A stretch of 64,000 bases of DNA. Origin: an uncultured Methanobrevibacter sp. (lineage in GTDB: Archaea; Methanobacteriota; Methanobacteria; Methanobacteriales; Methanobacteriaceae). The position numbers and the translations under genes are program-made. The stretch spans positions 18,158 to 82,157 of the forward strand of contig NZ_CALGFC010000023.1 in assembly GCF_937881195.1 (NCBI RefSeq), written 5' to 3'. Below the pieces are notes generated by a model. The model did not search any database. It had not been told where the DNA came from and saw nothing but the letters and a program-made list of their open reading frames with translations. Shown piece after piece: positions 46,819 to 55,210 of this stretch; position 1 is the stretch's first letter; each line of letters begins with the position of its first letter.

Positions 46819-46861
46819 TACTACCATGAATTTGTTATAACGAACATTCTCTATGGTAGTA
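46819..46861. repeat. Nine-base-pair hairpin with GTTATAAC palindrome in the loop
   Basis: TACTACCAT (46819-46827) pairs perfectly with ATGGTAGTA (46853-46861). The 25-base loop contains the palindrome GTTATAAC (46834-46841) and the 13-mer GAACATTCTCTAT overlaps its 3' side. It lies 104 bases past the stop of the secreted protein gene, so it may be a transcript end or an operator. Confidence 0.5.
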
Positions 46862-46964
46862 TGTATATTATATATATCAAACTATTATATAAATTTTTTT
46901 ATTAAAAATTAAAAATTATTTTAAATTTATTTCAAAAACATTAGATATTAATGGGCATTTATTT

Positions 46965-48092
46965 TCATATTGATGTTGATTTTAGTATTTCTGATCCTCT
47001 AATCAATAGCAAATATGATCTTCCAAAATTATCAAAACTGAGACCTTGAAATTCCCTTTTTGTATTAAAAATACTCCATTCAAAATCAGAGATTTTAAGA
47101 TTTCTTTTATATAATTTAATTAATGGTATTGCATAAATAGCACCATCAGAAAAAATATAAAACTTATTAAGCTTATGATTTATAGCTATTCCTTGTATGT
47201 ATGTTCCAGGATTTTGAAATAATTTTAAAACGAGCTTAATTTCTAATTTTTCTTCTATGAAACTTCCCTTAAATATAAAACTGGAAGTTCCGTTATTATT
47301 TTTTATATTAAAATAAAAATTCCCCTTCTTATCAAAAGCTAAATTTTTTACTTTATTTAATAATTTATTTTTAAGTTTGACTCTAAATTCAAAGGTTTTT
47401 AATGGTTTAAAAGTCTGCATGTTTATTTTAACCATTTTAATTCTTGTAGAAGTGTGATTTGAATTTCCTTGGAGCAAATATAAGTGTTTATCTTTTGGAT
47501 TGATACATAATGACTGTCCATGACCAACATTAATAATAGGGCCTATTTTTAAAGCTTTTAAAATCGATTTTTGTCTTTTAGAAAGTTTTTTTCCATTTTC
47601 TAATGAATTACCTAAAATTCTTAAATCTTTTAACCCTTTAGAAGAAGATAATTTAAGTTTATCTAATAATTTCGAGTCATATCTTATTATAAATCCTTTA
47701 TTATTGCCATATCCACTAGAAGTTAAAACATAGATATATTTCCCACTTATAACAAATGATTGACAATTGTACCAATATTCTGTTTTTACATTTTTGCCCC
47801 CATTTTTCCATTTGATAGGAAGTAAATATTTAGTTACATAAGTATAGTTTTTATTTCCTTTTTTTGTTTTTATATTTGTTTTTTTATGGTTTTTTTTATA
47901 AGAATATGTTTTGGCAATTACAAAATTAGAAACATTTTTATTATCCAATTTAATTACACCTGTTGTATTCACAGTTATAGTACCCATATCAGAAGCACTA
48001 ACTTCATTAATAATTGTAAAAATTAGAAAAATAAAAAAAATAAAAAATAATGGCAAAAAGAATGTTCTCTTTTTTATATTTTCATTAATCAT
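46965..48092 (-). CDS. Secreted protein of unknown function, beta-propeller-like
   Basis: A Lys/Arg start and a hydrophobic segment (FFLPLFFIFFIFLIFTII, about residues 11-28) make a signal peptide. The mature part is basic and strand-rich, with recurring blade-like strands such as QSFVISGKYIYVLTSSGYG, GHGQSLCINPKDKHLYLLQG, NLAFDKKGNFYFNIKN, QGIAINHKLNKFYIFSDGAI and QGLSFDNFGRSYLLLIRG. This suggests a beta-propeller, distantly like NHL or helveticin-J-type proteins, but I do not recognise the family. Length 375. AGGGAT precedes the ATG. It stands alone between two long spacers, each holding a copy of GAACATTCTCTAT. Confidence 0.65.
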   Translation of the reverse strand: MINENIKKRTFFLPLFFIFFIFLIFTIINEVSASDMGTITVNTTGVIKLDNKNVSNFVIAKTYSYKKNHKKTNIKTKKGNKNYTYVTKYLLPIKWKNGGKNVKTEYWYNCQSFVISGKYIYVLTSSGYGNNKGFIIRYDSKLLDKLKLSSSKGLKDLRILGNSLENGKKLSKRQKSILKALKIGPIINVGHGQSLCINPKDKHLYLLQGNSNHTSTRIKMVKINMQTFKPLKTFEFRVKLKNKLLNKVKNLAFDKKGNFYFNIKNNNGTSSFIFKGSFIEEKLEIKLVLKLFQNPGTYIQGIAINHKLNKFYIFSDGAIYAIPLIKLYKRNLKISDFEWSIFNTKREFQGLSFDNFGRSYLLLIRGSEILKSTSI

Positions 48093-48824
48093 TTTAATAT
48101 CCCTAAATTTTAATATCCTTAAATTTTAATAAAATTAATAAAACAAATCAAAAATAATGTATATCCTTTGTTTAAGATTTTTAGAACCTTAAGATAGAAA
48201 ATTTATTTAGAATATTAGTTATATATAATTTTATTAGCAAATATTGAGAATTTTACCAATATACTAAATTTCATTAATATAAATAATATAAATTATATCT
48301 AATAAATTAAAAAATATATTTAATAAATTAAAAAATTATATTTAATAAATTAAAAATATTATATTAATATATAATGAACATTCTCTATTATAAACTTTTC
48401 TAACAAGAATCTAATATAAACAATAAAATTAAAAATATGTAAAAATAAATCATGGGCAAAATTAGAATATAATAAAAGATAATAGAATAAATTAGTAAAA
48501 GTGGTAATACCTCAATTTAAATAAGATAATATAAATTAATATTTTAAATAAAATAATATAAATTAATTATAATATAATTTTATATAAATATTGAATTATA
48601 TTAATGTTGAATTTTAGAAGTAATGTTTAATAAGGTAGTTCAATATATTATTAAAAAAATAGGATCTTACTTGAATTATTAAATATACTTCTTTTATAAT
48701 ATTTATTATAGGAAAAATAACTTTACTGAATATAATTTAAGATATTTTTATTTAATATATCCATTAATATTAGTTAATTAAGTTAGTTGTTTAATTATTT
48801 ATTTTCATTTTTACAGGTGTTAAT
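48093..48824. other. Long AT-rich divergent spacer
   Basis: This spacer lies between the divergent secreted-protein and hypD genes. TTTAATAAATTAAAAAATTA is repeated about three times at 48296-48360. A copy of GAACATTCTCTAT lies at 48376-48388. No gene or RNA is convincing. Confidence 0.55.
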
Positions 48825-49883
48825 ATGAGTAATGGGATGAAAGATATTTCTAAAGAATTAATTAAAAGAATAGAAAAATTAAAAACTCCGATTAAAATAA
48901 TGCATGTTTGTGGTTCTCATGAACATACCATAATGGAAAATGGACTTAGAACCCTTATTCCAAAAGAAGTTGAAGTTGTTGCAGGTCCAGGATGCCCAGT
49001 TTGTTGTGTTCCTTCACGAGAAATCGATGAAAGTCTTGAACTTATTGATAAAGGAGTTACAATAGCTACATTTGGAGATATGTTAAGAGTCCCCGGATCC
49101 AATAGATCATTAGCCGATGCTAAAGCAGAAGGTGCAGATGTCCGTATAGTTTATGGAATAAACAATGCAGTAGAATTAGCTGAAAAAATAGATAATGAAG
49201 TTGTTTTTATTGCAGCAGGGTTTGAAACAACTGCTCCTACAACAGCTTCAGAAATATTAAATAATCCTCCAGAAAACTTTTCAATTCTCTCATCTCATAG
49301 GATGATACCTCCTGCTCTTGAATTTTTAATTGAATCTGGACAAACAAACTTAAATGCATTAATAGAGCCAGGACATGTTTGCACAATCATTGGAACAAAA
49401 CCTTTTGAGAAATTTTCTTCAGATTATAATATTCCACAAGCAGTTGCTGGTTTCAACCCATTAGATATTTTAATGGCAATTTATATGATCCTTAGGCAAG
49501 TGAAAAAAGGTGAAGCTAAAATAGATAATGAATACAACCGTGCAGTACGTGAAGAAGGGAATCTACTTGCTCAAAAAGCTATTGAACAAGTATTTGATAT
49601 TACAAGTCGTGAATGGAGAGGTTTTCCAAAAATTCCTGACTCTGTAATGGAAATTAAAAAAGAGTTTTCAGAATACAATGCAAGGGAAAAATTTGATATT
49701 GAAGTTAAAGAAGTTAAAGAAGCACCTAAAGGTTGTATTTGTGGGCCTATATTAAGAGGGGTCGCAAGACCAGAAGATTGCAGTTTATTTAGAACTAAAT
49801 GTAATCCTATGAATCCAATTGGTGCATGTATGGTTAGTAAAGAAGGAACATGTAATATTGCTCACAGATATGGTACTTTATGA
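48825..49883 (+). CDS. hypD: Hydrogenase maturation protein HypD
   Basis: HypD, with HypC, is the scaffold on which Fe(CN)2CO is assembled for NiFe hydrogenases, essential for hydrogenotrophic methanogenesis. Conserved motifs are HVCGSHEHTIMENGLR (Cys29), GPGCPVCCVP (Cys57, Cys60), FGDMLRVPGS, GFETTAPTTA and the C-terminal [4Fe-4S] cluster region GCICGPILRGVARPEDCSLF and then CNPMNPIGACMVSKEGTCNI. Length 352. GGTG lies about 6 bases before the ATG. It leads a series of five same-strand genes, but gaps of ~245 bases suggest separate transcripts. Confidence 0.95.
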   Translation: MSNGMKDISKELIKRIEKLKTPIKIMHVCGSHEHTIMENGLRTLIPKEVEVVAGPGCPVCCVPSREIDESLELIDKGVTIATFGDMLRVPGSNRSLADAKAEGADVRIVYGINNAVELAEKIDNEVVFIAAGFETTAPTTASEILNNPPENFSILSSHRMIPPALEFLIESGQTNLNALIEPGHVCTIIGTKPFEKFSSDYNIPQAVAGFNPLDILMAIYMILRQVKKGEAKIDNEYNRAVREEGNLLAQKAIEQVFDITSREWRGFPKIPDSVMEIKKEFSEYNAREKFDIEVKEVKEAPKGCICGPILRGVARPEDCSLFRTKCNPMNPIGACMVSKEGTCNIAHRYGTL

Positions 49884-50126
49884 TTTACATATTTAAACAA
49901 AATGAAATTAGATATAACTAAGCTAAATATTATTAAAATAAATAAAATTAAAATAAATATAGCTAAGATAAATATAGCTAAGATAAATATAATTAACTTA
50001 AATAAATTAACTTAATACCAATTAAATAGAACATAATAGTTTAAATTTAATTAAATCAGACAAAACACGATGAATTCAATTATATCAATTTCATTCATTA
50101 AAAAAAAGTAATTAGTTGATGTTTTT

Positions 50127-50858
50127 ATGCAGAAAAGAAAAATAAAAGCAATTGCCGTGGATGTTGATGGAACTATTACAGATGGCGATAGAAAAATTTG
50201 TATAAGTGCTATTGAAGCTATTAGATCTGCAGAAAATATTGGAATCCCAACTATTATTGTTACAGGAAACATATTCTTTTATGCATATGCAACTGCAAGA
50301 CTAATTGGTGCTACTGGAGGCATAGTTGCTGAAAACGGTGGAGTAATCTCTGAGACAGATAATGAAGGAATTGAAAAAATAAAAGTTTTAGGAAATTTTG
50401 ATAAAGTTGTGAAAGCTTTTGAATATCTCGATTTAGAAATTAAAAATAAATATGATAATTTTGAACTTAAAAAAGTAGATGATTCTAATAGCAGGTTGTC
50501 TGAAATCGCGATTTATAGAACTATTGATGAAAAAATTCTAAAAAACATATTAAAAAATTCTTCAGAAAAACTTGATGTTGAAATTTATGACACACAGTTT
50601 GCAATCCATATAACCGATAAAAATATTAACAAAGGCTCTTCTTTAGGCATTATATGTGAAAAAACAGGTTTTGATACTGATGAAATAATGGCCATAGGAG
50701 ATAGTGAAAATGATATTGAATTTTTAAATGTTTGTGGATTTAAAGTTGCTGTTGGTAATGCAGATGATAATCTTAAAGAAAAAGCAGATTACATTTGTAA
50801 AAATAAATATGGTGATGGCGTTAAAGAAGCTATTGAAAAATTTATATTAAAAAATTAA
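50127..50858 (+). CDS. pgp: Phosphoglycolate phosphatase, archaeal HAD type
   Basis: This HAD-superfamily phosphatase (type IIB cap) is of the archaeal phosphoglycolate phosphatase family. Motif I is AVDVDGTITDGDR, motif II IIVTGN, and motifs III and IV are KGSSLGIICE and IMAIGDSENDIEF. The cap domain spans about residues 85-160. The 243 residues are slightly longer than usual (about 225). GATG lies just before the ATG. Related HAD-IIB enzymes dephosphorylate sugars, so the substrate is probable rather than certain. Confidence 0.82.
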   Translation: MQKRKIKAIAVDVDGTITDGDRKICISAIEAIRSAENIGIPTIIVTGNIFFYAYATARLIGATGGIVAENGGVISETDNEGIEKIKVLGNFDKVVKAFEYLDLEIKNKYDNFELKKVDDSNSRLSEIAIYRTIDEKILKNILKNSSEKLDVEIYDTQFAIHITDKNINKGSSLGIICEKTGFDTDEIMAIGDSENDIEFLNVCGFKVAVGNADDNLKEKADYICKNKYGDGVKEAIEKFILKN

Positions 50859-51104
50859 TTAATAGTAATCTAATAGCCACATTAATTAAATTTAATAGTA
50901 TTAATTCAACTATAATGCTAATCCAATGCTATTAATATAATACTATTAAATAGAATATAATAAAATTAATTATAATTTAAGAATATTAATTTAAAAATAT
51001 TAATTTAAAAATATTAAATAGAATGAGATAATATTATTTGAATGAGATAATATTGTTTTAAATATAACTATTATACTAATATAGATAAAAAAAAAGGGAT
51101 TTTT

Positions 51105-52433
51105 ATGTTATTTGAAATATCAGATAAAGCAGAAAAAGAAATATCAAAATATTCCGATGATTATGAGATTTATTTAGAACTAGAAAAGGTTTTACAATTA
51201 GATGCTCAGAAAAATAATCTTAGCTTTGCTAAAGAAGAAATAAATATGGGAATTGGAATAAGAGTAATATCTGAAGAAAAATTAGGATTTGCTTATAGTT
51301 CGGATGTAAGTAAAATCAAAGATGTTGCTGAAAAAGCTTATTTAAATTCAAAACTAAATGAACCTGATGAAAACTTTTGTTTTGCAGATAAAACAAAATT
51401 AAAAACTGTTAAAAACATTTATGATCCTGAATTTGAAAATTTAGATGTTGAAAAAGCAAGTAGCTTCCTAGAATCAACAATAGCTACATGTATTGAAGAG
51501 GGATGTGAACCAACTTCTGGTGGTTTTTCAGCTTCTCTTGAGAATAATTTGATTATTAATTCAAATGGTGTCTCAGCATTCAATGAATATACTGATTTTT
51601 CAGCATTTATAGCTATTAATGCTGAAAAAGATGGGCAAAAATCTACTGCATATGACAGCACTTCCTCTTGTATTTTTAAAATTGATGGGGAAAAATTAGC
51701 TAAGGAAACATGTCAAGTTGCAAAAGATTCTATTGGAGGAGTCAGCATTGAAACTAAAGATACAGAGGTAATTTTAGATTATCGAGGAGCGGTTGGACTT
51801 CTTAGCACTTTTGTAAACGCTTTCAATGCAGATAATGTTCAAAGAGGCAGATCAATTCTAAAAGATAAAATAAATACATCAATTATTAGTAAAAATATCT
51901 CAATATATGATGATGGAAGTCTTGAAAGTGGTTTAAATTCTTCTAAATCTGATGATGAAGGTGTAGGATCAGGAAAAACTTGTTTAGTTGAAGAAGGAGT
52001 TTTAAAGAGCTTTATTTATGATACATATACTGCTAAAAAACAAAATTCTGATGAAGAAAGTGAGGACAATATTAAAAGTACATCCAATGGATTTAGAGGT
52101 TCATATGCAGGTACACCCTCTGTTTCTCCTTCAAATATAATATTTGATTTTAAGGAAAAAGTCGATATTTCTGAAATTGAAAACGGTTTTATAGCTACTG
52201 ATGTATTAGGAGCGCATACAGCCAATCCAATATCTGGAGATTTCTCAGTAGAGGCCAATAACGCCTTTTTAATAGAAAATGGAGAAATTTCAAAACCTGT
52301 GAAAAAGGCAATGATTTCTGGAAATATATTTCAAGCATTATCCGATTGTAAAGGAGTAAAAAGTGAAATAAAACAATATGGGCCATTTTTAATACCTAAA
52401 ATTATGTTTAACAATTTAAGAGTGGTTGGATAA
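51105..52433 (+). CDS. pmbA: TldD/PmbA-family protein, PmbA (TldE) type
   Basis: TldD/PmbA proteins form a heterodimeric metalloprotease that trims small peptides. The 442 residues show the family layout: NLSFAKEEINMGIGIRVISE near the N-terminus, FSASLENNLIINSNGVSAFN in the middle, and YDTYTAKKQNSDEESEDN, GFRGSYAGTPSVSP and GAHTANPISGDFSVEANNAF near the end. The HExxxH metal motif of the TldD subunit is absent, so this is the PmbA partner. No TldD gene lies in the window. AGGGAT precedes the ATG. Confidence 0.87.
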   Translation: MLFEISDKAEKEISKYSDDYEIYLELEKVLQLDAQKNNLSFAKEEINMGIGIRVISEEKLGFAYSSDVSKIKDVAEKAYLNSKLNEPDENFCFADKTKLKTVKNIYDPEFENLDVEKASSFLESTIATCIEEGCEPTSGGFSASLENNLIINSNGVSAFNEYTDFSAFIAINAEKDGQKSTAYDSTSSCIFKIDGEKLAKETCQVAKDSIGGVSIETKDTEVILDYRGAVGLLSTFVNAFNADNVQRGRSILKDKINTSIISKNISIYDDGSLESGLNSSKSDDEGVGSGKTCLVEEGVLKSFIYDTYTAKKQNSDEESEDNIKSTSNGFRGSYAGTPSVSPSNIIFDFKEKVDISEIENGFIATDVLGAHTANPISGDFSVEANNAFLIENGEISKPVKKAMISGNIFQALSDCKGVKSEIKQYGPFLIPKIMFNNLRVVG

Positions 52434-52482
52434 TACTAAAAGTTAAACATGATTGATTTATTACTAAATAAAAGGTGGAATA

Positions 52483-53628
52483 ATGGAATTTAATGATTAC
52501 AATGTTACAAGAGATTTAGAAAGAAAAAATCTTAATTTAAATCCTCTTCAAAGAGGAGGAGTTCTCCCAAGGGAATCTAGAGAGGCATTGCATGATTTTG
52601 GAGATGGTTATAGTGTATGTGATTATTGCTCAGGAAGATTAGATGAAATAGCTAAACCTTCTATTTGTGGTTTTTTAGAAGATTTATCTAAATTTTTAAA
52701 TGTGGATCATGTTAGAACAACACATGGAGCACGTGAAAGTAAATTTACAGTAATGCATAGCATTTGTCAACCAGGAGATGTTATTGTAGTTGATGGTAAT
52801 GCACATTATACAACACATTTAGCTGCTGAAAGAGCAGGGCTTGAAATTATTGAAGTTCCTAATTCAGGATACCCAGAATTTAGAATCGACATGGATATTT
52901 ACGAAACAACTTTAAAAAATGCTATTGATGAATATGGGGAGATAAAATTAGCAGTACTCACACATGTTGATGGAGATTATGGTAATCTAACAGATGCCAA
53001 TACTTTTGGGAATTTCTGTAATAAGTTAGGTGTTCCTTCTCTTTTAAATTGTGCATACTCTATGGGCAGATTGCCCATAGATGCAAAAAGTTGGAATATA
53101 GATTTTGTTGTTGGTAGTGGACATAAAAGTATGGCTGCTTCTGGCCCTATTGGCGTTCTTGGGATGAAAGATGAATGGGCAGACATATTGCTCAAACGTT
53201 CTCCAAGGCATATTAAAAAAGAGGTTGAAATGTTAGGTTGTACAAGTAGAGGTGCTCCAATAGCTACATTGATGGCCTCTTTTCCACATGTAGTAAATCG
53301 TGTTAAGAACTGGAATGAAGAAGTGAAATTGTCAAGATTATTTGTATCCAAATTAGAAAAAATTGAGGGAATTTTCCAAATTGGAATAAAACCAACAGAA
53401 CACGATCTTGTAAGATTTGATACGCCCATTTTAAATGAAATATCAAAATTTCATCCTAGAAAAGGATTTTTCCTTTATGAAGAGTTAAAATCACGAAATA
53501 TAGCAGGAATAAAAAGAGGGCAGACAGAATGGTTTAAATGTAGTACTTATGGTATGAGTAAAGAACAACGCGATTATATTGCAGATGCCTTTTTAGAAAT
53601 TGTTGAAAAAAATGGACAGTTGAAGTAA
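52483..53628 (+). CDS. pscS: Sep-tRNA:Cys-tRNA synthase
   Basis: SepCysS is a PLP enzyme that converts O-phosphoseryl-tRNA(Cys) to cysteinyl-tRNA(Cys), the methanogen route to cysteine. Catalytic cysteines Cys46 and Cys49 (SVCDYCSGRLDEI) and Cys253 (MLGCTSRGAP) match the three essential cysteines known in the Methanocaldococcus enzyme, with near-identical spacing. The PLP lysine is Lys215 in GSGHKSMAASGPIG. HVRTTHGARESKF and SICQPGDVIVVDGNAHYTTH are further family motifs. Length 381. GGTGG precedes the ATG. The gene for the partner SepRS is not in the window. Confidence 0.94.
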   Translation: MEFNDYNVTRDLERKNLNLNPLQRGGVLPRESREALHDFGDGYSVCDYCSGRLDEIAKPSICGFLEDLSKFLNVDHVRTTHGARESKFTVMHSICQPGDVIVVDGNAHYTTHLAAERAGLEIIEVPNSGYPEFRIDMDIYETTLKNAIDEYGEIKLAVLTHVDGDYGNLTDANTFGNFCNKLGVPSLLNCAYSMGRLPIDAKSWNIDFVVGSGHKSMAASGPIGVLGMKDEWADILLKRSPRHIKKEVEMLGCTSRGAPIATLMASFPHVVNRVKNWNEEVKLSRLFVSKLEKIEGIFQIGIKPTEHDLVRFDTPILNEISKFHPRKGFFLYEELKSRNIAGIKRGQTEWFKCSTYGMSKEQRDYIADAFLEIVEKNGQLK

Positions 53629-53687
53629 GAAAATAATAAAATTAGTATCAATATAAAAAAAATACAATAGTTAAAAAGAGAGATATT

Positions 53688-53978
53688 ATGTTAAGTGAAG
53701 AAGATAAACAAGAAATTGGAGTAATAACTAGAAAAAATATTAGATTAGGAATGTTTTTCAATGATTTAAGAATGGAATTAATGTCTCTTTTGACTAATCC
53801 TATTGATGATAAAGAAAAATATTATAGTTGGAGCATATTAGCCCATGATTATTTTGTTGATATTGGAAGTACCAATATGATGGAAGATCTTGTAGAAATA
53901 CTCGATTCAAAATGTAATAATCAAGATATTTGGAATACTTTAGAAGAAGAATTCAAAAATAAATATAATTTACAATAG
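53688..53978 (+). CDS. Small acidic helical protein downstream of pscS
   Basis: I do not recognise this 96-residue protein. It is helical and acidic, with no membrane segment, cysteine pair or metal motif; sample segments are RKNIRLGMFFNDLRMELMSL and YYSWSILAHDYFVDIGSTNM. The single cysteine lies near the end (SKCNNQDIW). AGAGAG precedes the ATG. It begins 59 bases after pscS, so it may be co-transcribed and act with it. Its last codons (AAATATAATTTACAATAG) are the seed of a tandem repeat that continues past the stop. Confidence 0.7.
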   Translation: MLSEEDKQEIGVITRKNIRLGMFFNDLRMELMSLLTNPIDDKEKYYSWSILAHDYFVDIGSTNMMEDLVEILDSKCNNQDIWNTLEEEFKNKYNLQ

Positions 53979-54044
53979 CTAATAAATATAATTTACTTTA
54001 CAATAGCTAATAAATATAATTTACTTTACAATAGCTAATAAATT
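53959..54044. repeat. 28-base tandem repeat copying the gene's 3' end
   Basis: AATAAATATAATTTACAATAGCT, the end of the small gene after pscS, is followed by further copies reading AATAAATATAATTTACTTTA then CAATAGCT, each with a 4-base insertion. About three copies in total run to 54044. Confidence 0.75.
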
Positions 54045-54248
54045 ATATTATAATTATCTTATTTTTTAATAATATAATTCATTTATAATTATATATTTTA
54101 ATTTTATTTAATAATTTTTTTTACAATAAATTTATACTTTTTATTTTTTATTTTTATACTGCTTAGTTTATTTATATAAAAATCTATTTGTACTATAAAA
54201 TACATATATAATAGTATATTTATTATATAAATAACTTGAGGCATGAAG

Positions 54249-54488
54249 ATGTTTTTAAAAAGAATTGAAGTAGTATATCAAAACAGTGCAAGGCATTTTA
54301 TTGTTGGAACCCCTATGGAAACAATTGTTAGTGATGTTAGAATAAAGCCTGATCCTGATAAAATTGTTAAAACCATTGAACTTACTGATCAACTATTAAA
54401 AATTGAGTATGGAGATAAAGAAGTTACATGGTTACCTATAAATAAAGCTATTGAGCTAAATTTTAAAGAAGAATTAGAAAGTGAATAA
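54249..54488 (+). CDS. Small conserved-looking unknown protein
   Basis: I do not recognise this family. The 79-residue basic-acidic protein has several predicted strands: FLKRIEVVYQNSARHFIVGT, METIVSDVRIKPDPDKIVKT and KIEYGDKEVTWLPINKAI. The codon before (ATG 54243) lies only 1 base after GAGG (54238-54241), while ATG 54249 lies 7 bases after it, so 54249 is the likelier start. A TATA-like TTATATAAATAA lies close upstream, suggesting a very short leader. It has no signal peptide or membrane segment. Confidence 0.65.
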   Translation: MFLKRIEVVYQNSARHFIVGTPMETIVSDVRIKPDPDKIVKTIELTDQLLKIEYGDKEVTWLPINKAIELNFKEELESE

Positions 54489-55210
54489 AAAATCTTAATT
54501 ATATATTTTTTATTTCGCTAATTTTTATTTAATATCTCTTATTTAATATCTCTTATTTTATATATCTCATTTTAATATTTTTTTTATTTTAATATTTTTT
54601 TAAAATTTAATTATTATTTCTTATCTTTAAATTTTATCCAAATTATAATTTTTTTAATTTATTTTGATAATTTTATTATTTAATATTATAATTTTATAAT
54701 AAAATTAATTAATTTAGAAAAAATATAAATAAAATTTTATAAAAAAACTAAAATTAAAATTAATATGGTGATTTTAAGAAGGGATACTAAAAAAGAATCA
54801 AAAAATTGATTTATTAATTTTATCCCTTCTTTGGTCATTTTATTATAATTAAGAGGTTGTCCGGTTGAATTGGATTCATGATAAATCGCAAAAAACGTTT
54901 GAGTGTTCATTATAATAAATGACCAAATATTAATTTATGGTAGATACTATATAAAATTTGTTAAAAAAAAATGAAAAAATGTTAAACAAAAATAAGAAAC
55001 TAACTAATTATTTCTTAGCTACTGTTTAATATAATACATTAAATTATAATTATAATTATAATTAATAAAAATAATTATAATGAATAAAAAATAATAAAAA
55101 TAAATTAAAAATAATATAAATAAATTAAGAATAAAACATACAAATAGATTAAAAAATAAAAAGGAAAATATATTAAAAATAAAACAAACAAATAAATTTT
55201 ATAAACCTAT
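54489..55210. other. Convergent spacer with back-to-back inverted repeats
   Basis: The spacer between convergent genes is T-rich at 54520-54700 (ATATCTCTTATTTA repeated at its start) and A-rich from 54930. In between, at 54777-54926, it has two adjoining inverted repeats and an unusually GC-containing centre. No reading frame of note was seen. Confidence 0.55.
54777..54926. repeat. Two adjoining inverted repeats, possible mobile-element remnant or RNA
   Basis: AGAAGGGATA (54777-54786) pairs perfectly with TATCCCTTCT (54821-54830). Immediately after, TTGGTCATTTTATTATAAT (54831-54849) pairs with ATTATAATAAATGACCAA (54909-54926) with one extra T. The 59-base centre contains GAGGTTGTCCGGTTGAATTG and TAAATCGCAAAAAACG, clearly richer in G and C than the surroundings. 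The layout recalls a miniature inverted-repeat element or a structured RNA. No transposase is nearby. Confidence 0.5.

Larger units (their letters stand above)
46134..46964. other. Spacer with two prominent inverted-repeat structures
   Basis: Besides A/T filler this stretch holds a bulged 15-bp stem (46671-46772) and a 9-bp hairpin (46819-46861), both more GC-containing than their surroundings. They lie downstream of the secreted-protein gene and upstream of the ABC/glycan operon. Near-repeats of TATACTAAATCTTATAA fill 46180-46232. Confidence 0.5.

Noticed and set aside
51105..52433. pmbA-like gene considered as TldD
   Set aside because: The HExxxH zinc motif of TldD is missing.
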